Shown piece by piece: positions 51,539-63,876 of a stretch of DNA of 64,000 bases. Both the position numbers and the translations under genes were made by a program. The notes beneath the pieces were generated by a model. It was not told where the DNA came from. It worked only from the letters and a program-made list of their open reading frames with translations, and did no database searches. This DNA is from Styela clava (Eukaryota > Chordata > Ascidiacea > Stolidobranchia > Styelidae): positions 7,440,001 through 7,504,000 of the forward strand of contig NC_135261.1 in the NCBI RefSeq assembly GCF_964204865.1, written 5' to 3'. How positions within the stretch are numbered: position 1 is the first letter of the stretch; every line of letters starts with the position of its first letter.

Positions 51539-51885
51539 CTATTTCGTTTCCAATATATATTTCAAACGAGGACTCGTCGAAAATACGGACTACAGCTTGA
51601 TTGCTCGATTACATAGCGATGGGTATTCGTTATCAAGAGATATCCAAAACAGTGACAGTGATTCTTTTTTAAATCTGGACTGTAAAGTAGAATTACAATT
51701 TTATTCAATCTTTTTTCTTTTTCATCGGATTTATAATATTAATTCCTCTGCAGCTGATCGACGCCTCAAGCGAAGTGAATTTACATTACAATGACAAAGT
51801 CATCCGCAACTTGGCACCAGGCTCAAAATACTGGGAAAGATCCCTGCAGCCCATGCTTTTTTGCGCGTCTCGTGACCACATGCAG
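51539..51885 (+). CDS. Orphan exon pair, product unknown
   Basis: 51539-51686 (acceptor AATTTTTCAG, donor TGTAAA/GTAGAA) and 51754-51885 (acceptor ATTCCTCTGCAG, donor ATGCAG/GTTTGC) join in frame to about 93 open codons, including DYSLIARLHSDGYSLSRDIQ and LIDASSEVNLHYNDKVIRNL. The acceptors have good pyrimidine tracts and the composition is protein-like, but I recognise no domain. No neighbouring exons are evident; possibly a relic or part of a gene with long introns. Confidence 0.3.
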
Positions 51886-52068
51886 GTTTGCATTAAGTTC
51901 ATATCTTACTGTAATATTGTACAGTTCTTGACTGTTTTTGGTTTAAACAAAGAAATAGTCATAAAGTTATATATGTATGGTCATATTAAGCACGCAGTAA
52001 AGAAAAAGCACGCGTGTCGATATGACGCAATATGACGGCGGAAGAGAAATTGCGTGATGAACCAACGC

Positions 52069-52300
52069 TGCGATGTTATTGCACCGTAATCGTAAGTTGG
52101 AAGCCGATAAATAAAGACATTGTCTCGTTAAAGTGTCTGACATAGACGTGACGTATTTTGTAGTCGAGACGTTGCTGATGCTAATCGATTAGCGACAGAC
52201 GATAAGCTGTCGTCCACAAACCAACAAACAACAAGTCAATATATACTATCTCACCCCTAAACTGGTACCAAAATAGCACTAGCTTTACTGCGTCCTGTGA
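52069..52300. repeat. LTR-like repeat, copy 1
   Basis: Matches 62967-63200 at high identity. Contains GATAAATAAAGACATTGTCTC (poly(A)-signal-like, as in LTR R regions) and ACGATAAGCTGTCGTCCAC. A TGGTACCA motif near the right end might be a primer-binding site. No retroviral-type ORFs accompany it. Confidence 0.5.
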
Positions 52301-52352
52301 CGCAGTAAATAAGTCTGTTAATAAACTTATCGACGAGGAGGTCCGTGTAACC

Positions 52353-52810
52353 CAGGGTTCGGCAACCCTTTTTCGCTCGCGGGCCAAAATTAAAGGTTGC
52401 ATGTCATTTGCGGACCGCACATATTCTTAGAAAGTTGAAAACCGAACGGATGATACTTTTTATGATAAAAATCAAGCAGCGATACACCTATCGAATAGAA
52501 TATAGATTTATTTCCGCATTGCATTTCATAAAATTCCATTTAAATATTTTCAGCGCCATTGAACCCTTTGCACTTAGCATCAAATTTTCTGCGTTTTGTT
52601 GCCATTTGTCTAATTATATTTAAACCATATGCTCATTAAACGAGTAATTGTGAATTATATACTTGTTAGGTTATAATACAATTTAATCTAAAGAATATAA
52701 TCGTCAAAACGGCTGTTTTGTTACTATAATTCAGTGAAGTGTCACGGGCCGGATCATATTACTCTGCGGGCCGGATCCGACCCGCAGGCCGTAGGTTGCC
52801 GACCCCTGGA
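52353..52810. mobile_element. hAT-like non-autonomous element
   Basis: Left CAGGGTTCGGCAACCCTTTT and right GTAGGTTGCCGACCCCTG, with adjoining CGGGCC-rich subterminal parts. It is flanked by GTGTAACC and CTGTAACC (8 bp). The uninterrupted target is preserved near 55213-55226. Confidence 0.85.
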
Positions 52811-54020
52811 CTGTAACCGATATACGTCTGCGTAACCGTTAACTGCTCAATATTCGATTTTATGTCAGTCTCTTAACAAGATAAATATGCGCTGCTTTCG
52901 TTGGCGAGCGATATCAGCAATCATATCCATCTTAACCAGTGGCATACCACCAACACTCATTAACCTCTGAGCACTAGGAAAATTATAAAATTTAGAAAAA
53001 TTCATTCATTAGACTGTATTTAATTTTTAACCTTGTAAATAGATAATATTTGCGACAAGAATTATGACCCAATCAGAAAAATAAATGATTGCTGATTTTA
53101 AAAATGTTTAGACCGGTTAAATTCTTTCAAAATTGAACAGCGAGGTATAAATGAATAAAATTTTGAATGTCGGGACCACTAGGCTTCATCCTACCTTGCC
53201 TAATGGTAAATCCGACACTGCTGTACGCCCTATGTCAAATCGCAAAACAGTTATATTGTATGGGCGCGCTACCTCGACAATAATTTATCGTTGTCACGGG
53301 GCCGTGTTCCCTAGCGGTCGTTATCTGTGGATTGTCAACTGCACGCCTGATCACAAAACATAAATCAAGAATATTGTCGATGTGCGCTATATCGAACGAT
53401 AGTTGACTATTGCATTGTTCTGAGCCGGTTGACGAAATAAAATATACTGTAATTAATTCACCAGATGGCGAATACGTTTTTTTTACTGGAAGGTATGTCG
53501 TCAGCGACTTTATCATGAGTTTGAGAGTTAACTAGCCATTTGAGACATAAATTATTCAAAGGTGTGAGTGGACTACAACTAAGTCTATATTTTGTGATGT
53601 AATAATACGATTTGACTATTTGCTAACTTAATTTCGTACGCTTTTCTAGCAAATAATACAAAGTTAACAAAGCAACCTGACCCCAGACCCAACGTTATAG
53701 AACGAACAACAGATACAGAACATATTATATTGTGAAGCGACAAAGATAACTAGTAGCTGATATAGAATGACAGTCCAGCAAAAATTCATGGAACACAAAA
53801 AACATTACTATGGCAATCATGTAGAATAGATATATACACGGTAATAAATGAATAAATGACAGAACTATTGTGACGACAATTATCCGCGTTTAAAAGCAGA
53901 TTTTTAACGTTAAGTTGATTTATGATTCGTGATTTACTAATTACATAATTTTTGTTCACATAATATGATAAAGCAAAGATCTTCTGAAATATAAAAGGAT
54001 TTTCACTAGATGGAATAAAG

Positions 54021-54223
54021 GGTGACCGTACATTTGAACCCACGTACATTTGAACCAATGTGTATATCCATGGGTTTAATCTATATGCGGGTGCTAAAAC
54101 CCATGGGTTAGGGTTAGTATGGGTTCAACTATCCGAAAAACAAAAAAAAATCCATAGGTGCAATAGCATACAGGTGCAATTGTCATGGGTTCGAATGTAC
54201 GTGGGCTCAAATGTAATGGAACC
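54021..54223. mobile_element. 203-bp MITE, copy 2
   Basis: Same length and termini as 5049-5251 with scattered substitutions. Flanked by perfect 9-bp direct repeats GGAATAAAG (54012-54020, 54224-54232), which suggests a Mutator-like origin. Confidence 0.9.
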
Positions 54224-55189
54224 GGAATAAAGTCCTACATAAAGGTCGACTGTTCCATTTGACTAACTATTCTAAGCAATTTAATAGTTTTTATACCAAA
54301 GTTTAATTTTATCTTATCAATTTATACGTATAGTTCAGTGCGCAAAACAAAAATAAATTTTATGACCATCTGAACAGATGTTTGAAAATCTTCTGAACAA
54401 TTGCCAATCGATCAACATTTACCAATATATGCCATACAAGCAGAAACTCTCACTTTTCACCACAATTGCAGACTAGATATTTTGAAGCATTCAAAAATCA
54501 GAAAACAACACGAATTTACAGAATAAAACTGTTTCTCTTTTGTTCTGTAAAAAAAATCCCAAATATCTAATCCACTAATCCAATGACGTACTTAGGTTAA
54601 GTTTGCTTTTATCAAATTTGCAGATTGTAAGCGCCATCTGTTGTGTTAACTTTCCAGCAGGGTTGAAATAATAAAAGATATCAATGGAGGTAATTGAAAC
54701 AAGTATTTCAGTTGAAGTTCGGGGTCATTTTCTCACGACCTTCAATATTTATATGTAAATCCTCAAGGTGAATTGCGTTTGAAATAAAACTAGTGGAAAA
54801 ATTCCGTCGATGATAAATACTTTGACGCAAATCAACGAGGCTATAAATAAATCCGTAAACTTTTGTTACAAATCCATCCATTGAAATGCAAATTAAATTA
54901 TATGCATATTAATTAGCATTTAAATCATTTATTTTCTATTGCATTTAATATGGCATCAATTATTTTTTCTGATCTGAAAACCCTGTTTTTACATTTGAAA
55001 ACCTAGATTTCCAGCCAATCGTAGGATAGTTATAATGCAGAATTCAAAACGGTTCAAATAAAAGGAGTTTTTCCGACTATGGCGAGCAACCATTACAAAA
55101 TTGTTTATTTCACTTAGCACAGCTAGAGGACAATACTTAGCTAGTGTCTGTATTCTGATATGACCAATTATTCTACTGGGAGGTCTGTT

Positions 55190-55870
55190 TTAATAAACAC
55201 ATCATCGAGAAGGTCCGTGTAACCGTACAATATTTAATTTAAACCAATCTCTTTAACAAGATAAAGATGCTCTGCTTTGGTAAGCAATATCAGCAATAAA
55301 ATCCATCTTAACCCGTGGCATATCATTAACACTCATAAACCTACGAGCACTAGGCTAAATTTTCAAATTTGAAAAAATTCATTCGTTCGATTGTATTTAA
55401 TTTTTAACCTTCTAAGTAAAAAATATTTGCGACAAAACAGACCCAATATACAGAGCATATTGTAATGTGAAACAGCAAAGATAACTAGTAGCTGACATAG
55501 AATGACAGTTGAGCAAAAATTCATGGAACACAAAAGACATAATTATGGCAATAATGTGGAATAGGAATAATATCAGTATATATACGGCCTAAAATGAATG
55601 AATGGAAGAACTGTTGTGACGACAATTATCCGCGTTTAAAAGCAAATTTTCAACACTAAGTTGATATATGATTCGTGATTTACTAATTACATAAATTTTG
55701 TTCACATAATATGATAAAGCAAAGATCTCCGGAAATATTTTCACAAGATATAAACATAAAGGTCGACTGTTCCATTTGATTAACTGTTCTAAGCAAAATC
55801 AATTTAATACATTTAATACCAAAGTTTTAATTTTATCTTATGAATTTATACGTATATATAGGAAAGTAAG
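55190..55870. repeat. Duplicated segment, copy B (without the insertions)
   Basis: Counterpart of 52310-54330. It lacks the hAT-like element, the extra block and the MITE, and therefore shows near-empty target sites. Confidence 0.85.
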
Positions 55871-56296
55871 CAAAAAATATATGAATTGTATGACAAAAAA
55901 AATCCGAATACACTTATCTAAACAGATGTTTGAAAAATTTCTGAACAATTATTCTTGTTGAAAGAGAGCGATTCTTAAATATATTAACACGGAGATCAAA
56001 GGGAAGCAGAACACTCCAACAATTGATGAAAATGGATTGTTTTATCCACACGTACTATGGATAAGTAGAGTTTTTAAACAAAATTAGAAATTTAACGTTG
56101 CTTCACATACATTCTAGCTAAATCGTGGATAAATTGGAACAAAGCAAAAGGCAGAAGAATTGAGATCAACGAACGCTAGTCGCTATAACACCAACACACA
56201 GCAGTCTGTCATTAACTGTTACCCTAACCCGGTGTAAAATTATTAGTATTGTAATTATAGGAATCTCGGGACATTGACAAGTTGATTCCATGTCAG

Positions 56297-58478
56297 TTAC
56301 AATAAACCATGACACATTCCATCAATGTATTCCACTCTCATGCTCATATGATCATACCATGTTTGAGGATAAACTCGAATGTATCGACATATTATTACAT
56401 GCGGAAACATGTTGGTGACCTTGGTGTTTCTGTCGTTATTTCCAGTAAATACCTGAAATATAAATAGGAATCAAAAGTACAACAATAAGTTCAGTAAAAC
56501 ATATCAGAATATAGTAAATACATTGTAATTGTCGTTGGGCCATATAACCGACTTCAGACATCTAGCTGGTCTACACAGCAAATTAAAAATACTTGCTCAG
56601 CCTTACAGTTATGAAGGCAACAGGCAAAACAGAAGAAGATTTTACGCAGCGAAAGAGCCAAACTGTCGGATTAGGTTTTTATGCTTCATTGAAGAGAATC
56701 TAAGTGTTTGCAGCGACCACACTGAAGGGCGGGCCTGGTTGTGGCCGACGGACGCCTGTTGCACACACCTGATCTAAATCATAAATCGCCAATATAAAAA
56801 AAAATGTAGAATTCCACGCTTGATAACGAATTTCTCCGATGTGAAATTTTCATTCGTTTCGCTTTCTCTTTGCCATCTTAACTGGTGTCTACTTCAATAA
56901 GTGTATTTATTAAGTATAATAGTATAAAAGATTAAATTTTAGATGAAAGACCGCAACCTTGATTGAAGCAACCTTGATGACCCGGAAATCCCATATTAAG
57001 ATAAGAGTGTTGAAAATGATTTTATAATAGCAAAATGGGTTTAGAAATACTACCTTACCTTGTCTGAATCATTCTCTCGTATTGTCATCATTGCGTTGGT
57101 AGAATTTCCATACGATATTTTGAAAGACCGAACCCATTGATCGGCATCCGATCGTCCTTGTGTCACGATTCCTCCGATTGGTTTGGGCGCCTTGAAATCT
57201 ACCTGATGCCATTTTCCTATTGTATCTATAAATATCAAATATTTTATTATTCTACGAAGAGGTCATCCCCACTCACATTTTTTAATGCAGTCAGTCTAAA
57301 TTCTAGTATTTTGCAACAGGCAGAAAAACTAACAGAAATCAAAGTTGAATCAAATACTACCACATTGTACTATAAGTGCAGAAACGATTTACGAGGAAAA
57401 ACTACTATACGTTTTATTGCATTCTGTGTAATATGATAGCCTTACACTTGGCAATGATAATAAACTCTTCCGAGTTCATATTTGGGTGTGAAATAATTCA
57501 GAGCTTGTTTTAAAGCTTTTAAAAATAACTTCATAATAACTCTAATATGCCATAATTTAACAAACATTTACATAAATTAGTATAAGTTGAGAATTCGGAT
57601 AAAGACACAGTGTTCACAAACGTAAAAAGAGCATACTTTTCAGCAAAAATTGTCAGTGATTTTTAATGATTATTCTTATATTAATTATAGAAAATCAAAA
57701 TAACTTACTTCTTTTAGCAGCCCATACAGCATACTTTCCCCCAGAACGATCCACACTGTCTAATCTCCCATAATAAGCATGGAATCTGTTATCATAAATT
57801 GATGAAGCTGTGATTTGTGAGTCAGCAATGATGTGACGATTCTTTACACCCATGTAGCAAATCTCAGCTGAAATTTATATCAGAATTATAAGCTGGTGTA
57901 TATGTTTTATAATATGACGTTTTATTTCTTGATTGTTTCATTTGTATTAGCAGGGAACACTGAAGTATTCCGAGGAACATTACTTAAACCGGGAATATGA
58001 AAATACAATTCCACGTAATGATTCTGCATATGTTAACAGTAGCAGAATACTTACGATTTTTGATTACCAAAAGCTGTTTTTGAGTCATCAGGAAAGAATC
58101 TTGAAAGAAAAAAAAAGAACGTTGAAATATTTATGAATATGTACTATGTATAACATGTATTAATTGAAAGGTAATTAACCGATTACAATACATGCTCAGA
58201 CATATTTGGTTCAACTCATCACCTTCCAACTTCTTTATCCTTTCTTCTAGATGTTCCGCCGTTCCAGGTTCGCCCTGTTCTCCTTTTATTCCGGGTAGTC
58301 CACGTATTCCTTCATTTCCTCTTTTTCCTGGCCTTCCCTGGCACTGACTCGAGTCACATCTGGCGAGACTCGAATTGCCGTTTGCCACCACGTGTGAACA
58401 AAATTCATACAACGTTGGCATGTGACATAGCACACAGGGAAAGAGCAAAATCAAGGTAACAGCAACGGAAAATTTCAT
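56297..58478 (-). CDS. Secreted collagen-like / coiled-coil / discoidin protein (272 aa)
   Basis: Five exons: 58187-58478, 58055-58099, 57709-57867, 57059-57225, 56297-56452; phases 1,1,1,0. The first donor (TATT/GTAATC) was chosen because it is the one that keeps phase. Layout: signal peptide 1-18 (MKFSVAVTLILLFPCVLC); Cys-containing linker; eight Gly-X-Y triplets at 48-72 (GRPGKRGNEGIRGLPG, GIKGEQGEPG); short coiled coil 74-96 (EHLEERIKKLEGDELNQI); linker exon 98-112; discoidin 113-272 with EICYMG, ADSQITASSIYDNRF, KWHQVDF, IGGIVTQGR, QWVRSFKISYGN, RYIRVYPQTWYDHMSMRVEY and final Cys268, likely bonded to Cys116. The collagen plus coil should trimerise the head, as in collectins and ficolins, but with an F5/8C fold. 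An acceptor just before the ATG suggests a 5' UTR exon near 58500. It probably acts extracellularly in recognition or matrix binding (inference). Confidence 0.9.
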
Positions 58479-58499
58479 ATTAGATTTTCGGATAATATT

Positions 58500-61400
58500 T
58501 CCTGAAATATATCAGCAGATTTGAATTAAAAAAAAAACATATAAAAAGTTTTCAAAATCTTATAAATTTTCATCTTTTTACAATATAGAGCTAAGTAGGG
58601 TTTTTAAAATCATAATTTGCTTCACATATAAATTTTAATTATTCTATATTTCATTTAGTCGTATAGGATTTTTCAACACCTCAAAATTTGAAGATACGCT
58701 ATTTACTACTTATATGTGTTCTCAGGTGGAATATTGCCGTACATTGGCGTAGCTAGGGGGAGTTTGCGTGTCGGACCCTCGTCGAAGTTTCCACATCTTC
58801 ACCATTTACAAGGCTCTGAATATTGGGCTGATACACAAAAATTTTCTATTTTTGCATTGATTGTAATTTTACAGATTTAGGTTTGTTTATATAATATATG
58901 GCGGATAAATGAAGACATAGTTAATCGTTTAAATCATACAATTTCGCTTTAAGTGTTGGTAGGAACTCGTCTGCACTAGACGCCATGGAACCTGACTACT
59001 CACTACAATCACTTTTTTTTGTACTTAGCTGCAATTTATCGAATTCGTATCGACACAAAGCGAAATTATTGTCTGTTTCGAAAGACAAATAGGGCTGTTG
59101 AAAGAAGCGTAAAATTCTATGAATTAAATTAAGACAGGGCAAAATTGAGCCTCAGTCAAGCTTGCGTTTGCCAGTATTTCCTTTCACATGTATTTAATGT
59201 GTGCTGGACTTGCTTTTTCCGTGCAGAATTATATAGCGACAAACTTGACCCAATGCTGTAAGAACGTAGATGATATATATCGGCGATAAACGTTGCTACA
59301 AAATAAATACACAACACAAGATCGGTCACGCGAAAACCATACATCATAATAATAAATACAAAATGAAATCATGCAGAATTGAAATATTTGTTCATCTGAC
59401 AAATAAATCATGAATTAGCAAAACGATAGCGATAGCGAAACGAAAGCGATACCTTTTTCAACGATAATTACATGTAAAAGCTGATTTTGTATTGTTAGAT
59501 GACGTATGAACGTAGTTATCAATTTCCAAGAAACTAATTAAGTAATTATTTCTCGGGAAAATAATATGATTGATTGAAGACGAAAAAATGCCAATGAGAC
59601 ATCGTGCATAGACGATTCGACTGTTTTCAATAAATATTTTTTCAATCAGCAAGATCACGAGTGAATTAATTATAACTCGAAAATACTCATTCGTGAACAA
59701 GTTCATGGAATTGCAAATTCTTAAAAGTAGCTTAAAAGGAAAACAACAAGCAATTGATTTATAGAAAATATTGCTTAAACGCATTTTGAAGAAATGTTTA
59801 AAATGTCCTCATACCAATACCAATTTAATTACCGACAAGTTTTTCAAACAATACTAGGGTGCTTAAAAACATTGGTCAATTTGTGATAACCATACCGATT
59901 CGTATTTGATTCCACAGTGACTGGTATTGAATATATAAAATGTTTGTAATATATGAGACTGTTAATATTAATCTGTTGTTGATGTTTGTAAAAATTGTTC
60001 TGCCTCTTCGTTGGCTGAGTCCCTCATTTTTGGAAATTTGGGATAACAGCTTTTCTTTGTGAATTGTATGAACTTATTCAGGAACATTTTAGTCTTATTT
60101 TGAAAGTGACAATGAAATTTCTGCTAAAATACGGTACACTCCGATCTCAAGAAATTGGGGCAATACCTGTTAAAATTGAATTAGAATGTCATCTTTAAGA
60201 TAAATTTGAGAGTCCGAGGTTTTTCATGGCACTTGATTCTCCACTACAATCAACAAGGCAATGCCAAGTGCGTGCGTTACTTACTAACACTTATAAAGAT
60301 GGGTCAACTGTAGTTGTAACTGAATATTTTTAGAATATACAATGCAAAGTTACGATTAGGTGGGTGGTATATTGTTGTGTTCAAATTTTATTTATTTTTT
60401 ATTATTAGTAATTTAGCAGGCTATTGAATTAATTATAAAACAAAGTTTATTCATTATCAAAACACTTTTTAAAAAGAAAAAAAAAACGACGTATCTGATG
60501 CTTCTTATTCCTGCATTGTAGAGGTCCTCAGTTGACGACAAATTATTTTTTGCGCTTGCGCTTATCCGAAGTCTCATTCACGTAACTGTTTCTTGACTTG
60601 ACTAATCATGAATGGCTCATTGTCAACTGCTTTCTACTCAACATCCATGCAGCAAAATAAATCTTAACACGGCCCATACAACGCCAGTAATTTCTTTCAA
60701 TTGCTCAATCAGTTGACTTGATTTGTATGATTTATATGATATCGGAGTAAAGTATTTTTTTTGTATAAATTAGTTTCCTTTTTTTTTACAAAATCGGGGC
60801 AATTAAGTGAGCGAATACTCTTTAATTAAATTAAGAGATGACTCAAGTTAAGTATGTGGCGAACTTGCATAGTTCAATTTAATATTTTCCAATTTTGAGG
60901 TTTGGTATTATCTTGTTATCTTCAAAACATTCCCCCAAAATATATTTCAAAGGAATATAATATGATTGATAGCTTTTAGAACTGGGTAACTCTTTCTTGG
61001 AAATAACTTTTTTGGCAAATTTAACAATTTTACTTGTGGTGTACCCACAGACTCGTCTACACTTCATAATGCAGAACTTTCTCATTTTGTTGTTCTACAA
61101 AGCTGGTATTCGTCTGATTTATATAATATCGGAGTGAATATTTTTTCATAAATTATTATCTGTTTTTGACAGAGTAAGTGTAATACTATCTAATTAAATT
61201 CGAGGTGATTTATGAGTTAAGTATGGGCGGAATTGCATAGGTTAATTTTCCAATTTTGAGGTTCGGTAATATCTTGTTATCTTCAAAACATTCCGCCTAA
61301 GTAGGGTTTCAAGGGAATCTAATATAATTAATAGCGTTTAAAACCGGTAATTCATTACCGTCTTAGGCACGAGTATATGAGATATGTAAATCCAAATTTC

Positions 61401-62966
61401 TAATAAAAAACGACCAAAAAAAAAATACTTTGATTTCAGTCGCGACCGTACTGTTTATACTAAAACGTACACGTAGGAACAAGGATGTGCACTCCTGCTC
61501 TAATTATTGAGAATTTGTTATATTGCATAGTTTACGTTTCATTGATTAGCTCGGCGCTAAGGAGACTCGAGGCCAAGCGGACTGACGCACGAAAACCGCA
61601 CTGCAAAACACCCTGTCTGCAATCCTGACAACCACAGAACCATCACTCTCAAATTCGACCCATCATTTAACTGATAGGCCTACATATATGCTCGGTACAG
61701 TGGTTCGCGTAACCGAGCAAAATTGAGCAAAATTTTTAGTAGATAAAAATTTTAGTAAATTTTAGTAGAGCAAAAAGTAGATATTTTCATTACAAACCCT
61801 CATTAGGCAATAGAATCCCTTTTTCAGAAAAAACGATCAGAAAAAAAAATTAATTTGCTCCAGTTTAAGGGTGAACAAACGGTTTTGTTTCGGGGACTTC
61901 CTTATTTGGATGATATCAAGCTTTTTATTACTTAACTTAACAGTTAAACCTTTGAACTATTTCACAGGTTTTTTGTTCAGAAACAGAAAATGAAAAACTT
62001 GCAACGTTCCGATTATTGACAAATTCTGAGATATCTAATTATCTTGCGGCCTGTGTATTTTGATATAAAATGCAATATAACATAAAGCAATAAATTTTAA
62101 TTCTCAGACAAGAAATTGATATTTTAAACATTTAGTGCATGGATAAATTCTTCGATCATCTGTTTTATAGCGGAAAACCAATTTTATAATTTATGTAAAT
62201 TACACCAATGGCGATAACGTCATCAATATTTATTATATATATATATATATTTTTCTTTTAATAGTCGTATAATCCCAAATTGAATTTTTCATTATCGCTT
62301 TCGGAATGTGGCCTTCATGGGTTCGAATAGAATTAAAAAAATTTATTTATTCTCAAGTCTATCATTAACTATTTTCAACAGAAAATAATCGCAATTTGAA
62401 AAGGTATTTGCCAATCGTTTGCAGAGAGCATTCAAATAGTCCTTTTTTTCTTTTTTCTCTTCGGATCAGAGATCAAATCTGTCTCGGATCAGTGTCATAT
62501 TGACACGTCATATCATATAGAAACACTATTGCTACTGATTACAAACAAAGTTAACGCATGCTGTCTGTATTTAACCTCGTCTGATTTGTGAATGATATTT
62601 TATTCATTATATGAGTTGGGATAAAGATTAAATATTTTATCTTGTATTTTTGATTCCAGCTTTTTGTACATTTAACAATTTCCCTGAAACATGCCATATG
62701 GTTGCTTGCTACAATATACAAATACTCGTGACTCCAATCCACAAATAACATACATAATATATTTATTTGTTGTATCAGTTTTATATAGTATGCCAACGGT
62801 TTTCAAACTTTTTGTTCGTTTGGTGGGAGATTGTCTGAGAAAAAACTCACAAAGAGTCGCAAATGCAATAATTTAAAAAATTTATCTCAGTCGCACGCGT
62901 GGTTTAGACATTGATTATTTACCCTATAAGCTGATCGCTATACATCGTTTAATTATCGTATTATAC
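58500..62966. other. Gene-poor region
   Basis: No supported exon. 58745-58800 carries a dispersed repeat phrase (GGCGTAGCTAGGGGGAG). A local tandem duplication is listed separately. 62233-62250 is a (TA)n run. About 62795-62830 resembles a hAT end (CCAACGGTTTTCAAACTTTT). Confidence 0.4.
60727..61355. repeat. Local direct duplication of about 250-270 bp units
   Basis: Unit 1 about 60727-60990 and unit 2 about 61112-61355 share in order TTATATGATATCGGAGT (unit 2 TTATATAATATCGGAGT), TCTAATTAAATT-type and CAATTTTGAGGTT stretches, then ATCTTGTTATCTTCAAAACA and TTTCAA/GGGAAT. Diverged by substitutions and indels. No ORF. Confidence 0.7.
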
Positions 62967-63200
62967 TGCGATGTTATTGTACCGTGATTGTAAGTTGGAA
63001 GCTGATAAATAAAGCCATTGTCTCTTTTAAAGTGTCTGACAAAGACGGGACGTATTTTTTAGTCAAGGCGTTGCTGTTGCTACTCGATTAGCAACAGACG
63101 ATAAGCTGTCGTCCACAAACCAACAAAAAACAAGTCAATATATACTTTCTTACTCCCAAACTGGTACTAAGACAGCACTAGCTTTACCGCGTCCTGTGAC
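62967..63200. repeat. LTR-like repeat, copy 2
   Basis: Counterpart of 52069-52300 in the same orientation. Shares CAGACGATAAGCTGTCGTCC and CTAGCTTTACCGCGTCCTGT. Confidence 0.5.
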
Positions 63201-63293
63201 AATGGTGATTTATGTGTCTTGTGCTAACGTGAATTTGAATTTTCCCCAAATTTTCTGTCAGTATATCAGTAAAACATATATATATATATATAT

Positions 63294-63876
63294 CAGGGGT
63301 GGCCAACCTGCTTCCGACCGCGATTGACTAAAATCTTCAAAATAGCTCGCGATCGACGGATCGGTTGTAATGCCATAAACAAAAATGAATGGATACGAAT
63401 ACGCAGATAACCGCACAAACGCATACATAAACCTCACTACTGCCAATAAGCTCGACTCTGCGGGCGCATTCTCAATGAAATTGCCACAAAAATTGGCATT
63501 TTTTTATATTCCATTCAATTTGTTAAATTTTTGACTACGTAATTGTACCCGGAGTAGATTTTTTATCATTTATTTAAGATTTATTCAAATCATACAATTC
63601 AGATCTAGGGCCTGTCTAATTTCTAGTCGTAAGTGTTTTCAATTCCTCCAAAAACTTTGGATGAAAGTATCCATGGATTATCTAAACAGCGAATAATGAC
63701 CAATCTCAAACCATAATTGTTACATGACTGCTCAAACTTCTAATTTACAATGGTCTTCAAGTCCGATTCTTTTCTCGCTTGGAACTTTGGTAAATTTACT
63801 CAACTTCAGAAGCGATCGACTACTCGAAACGTGGCGATCGACCGGTCTATCGCGATCGGCGTGTTGGCCACCCTTG
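63294..63876. mobile_element. hAT-like non-autonomous element
   Basis: Left CAGGGGTGGCCAACCTG, right GTGTTGGCCACCCTTG, with GCGATCGAC motifs just inside both ends. Inserted in a (TA)n run, so the target duplication (ATATATAT/CAATATAT) is only suggestive. The short ORFs inside are not genes. Confidence 0.8.

Larger units (their letters stand above)
52310..54330. repeat. Duplicated segment, copy A, with three insertions
   Basis: Collinear with 55190-55870: shared phrases include GGTCCGTGTAACC, CATTAACACTCAT, AATTTTTAACCTT, AAAGATAACTAGTAGCTGA, GACGACAATTATCCGCGTTT and AAAGGTCGACTGTTCCATTTG. Compared with copy B it contains a hAT-like element (52353-52810), an extra block (about 53075-53690, including GGATTTACCATTAGGCAAGG on the minus strand), and the MITE at 54021-54223. 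Confidence 0.85.

Noticed and set aside
53235-53516. 93-codon minus ORF
   Set aside because: Overlaps an inserted repeat block absent from the duplicate at 55190-55870; no domain.
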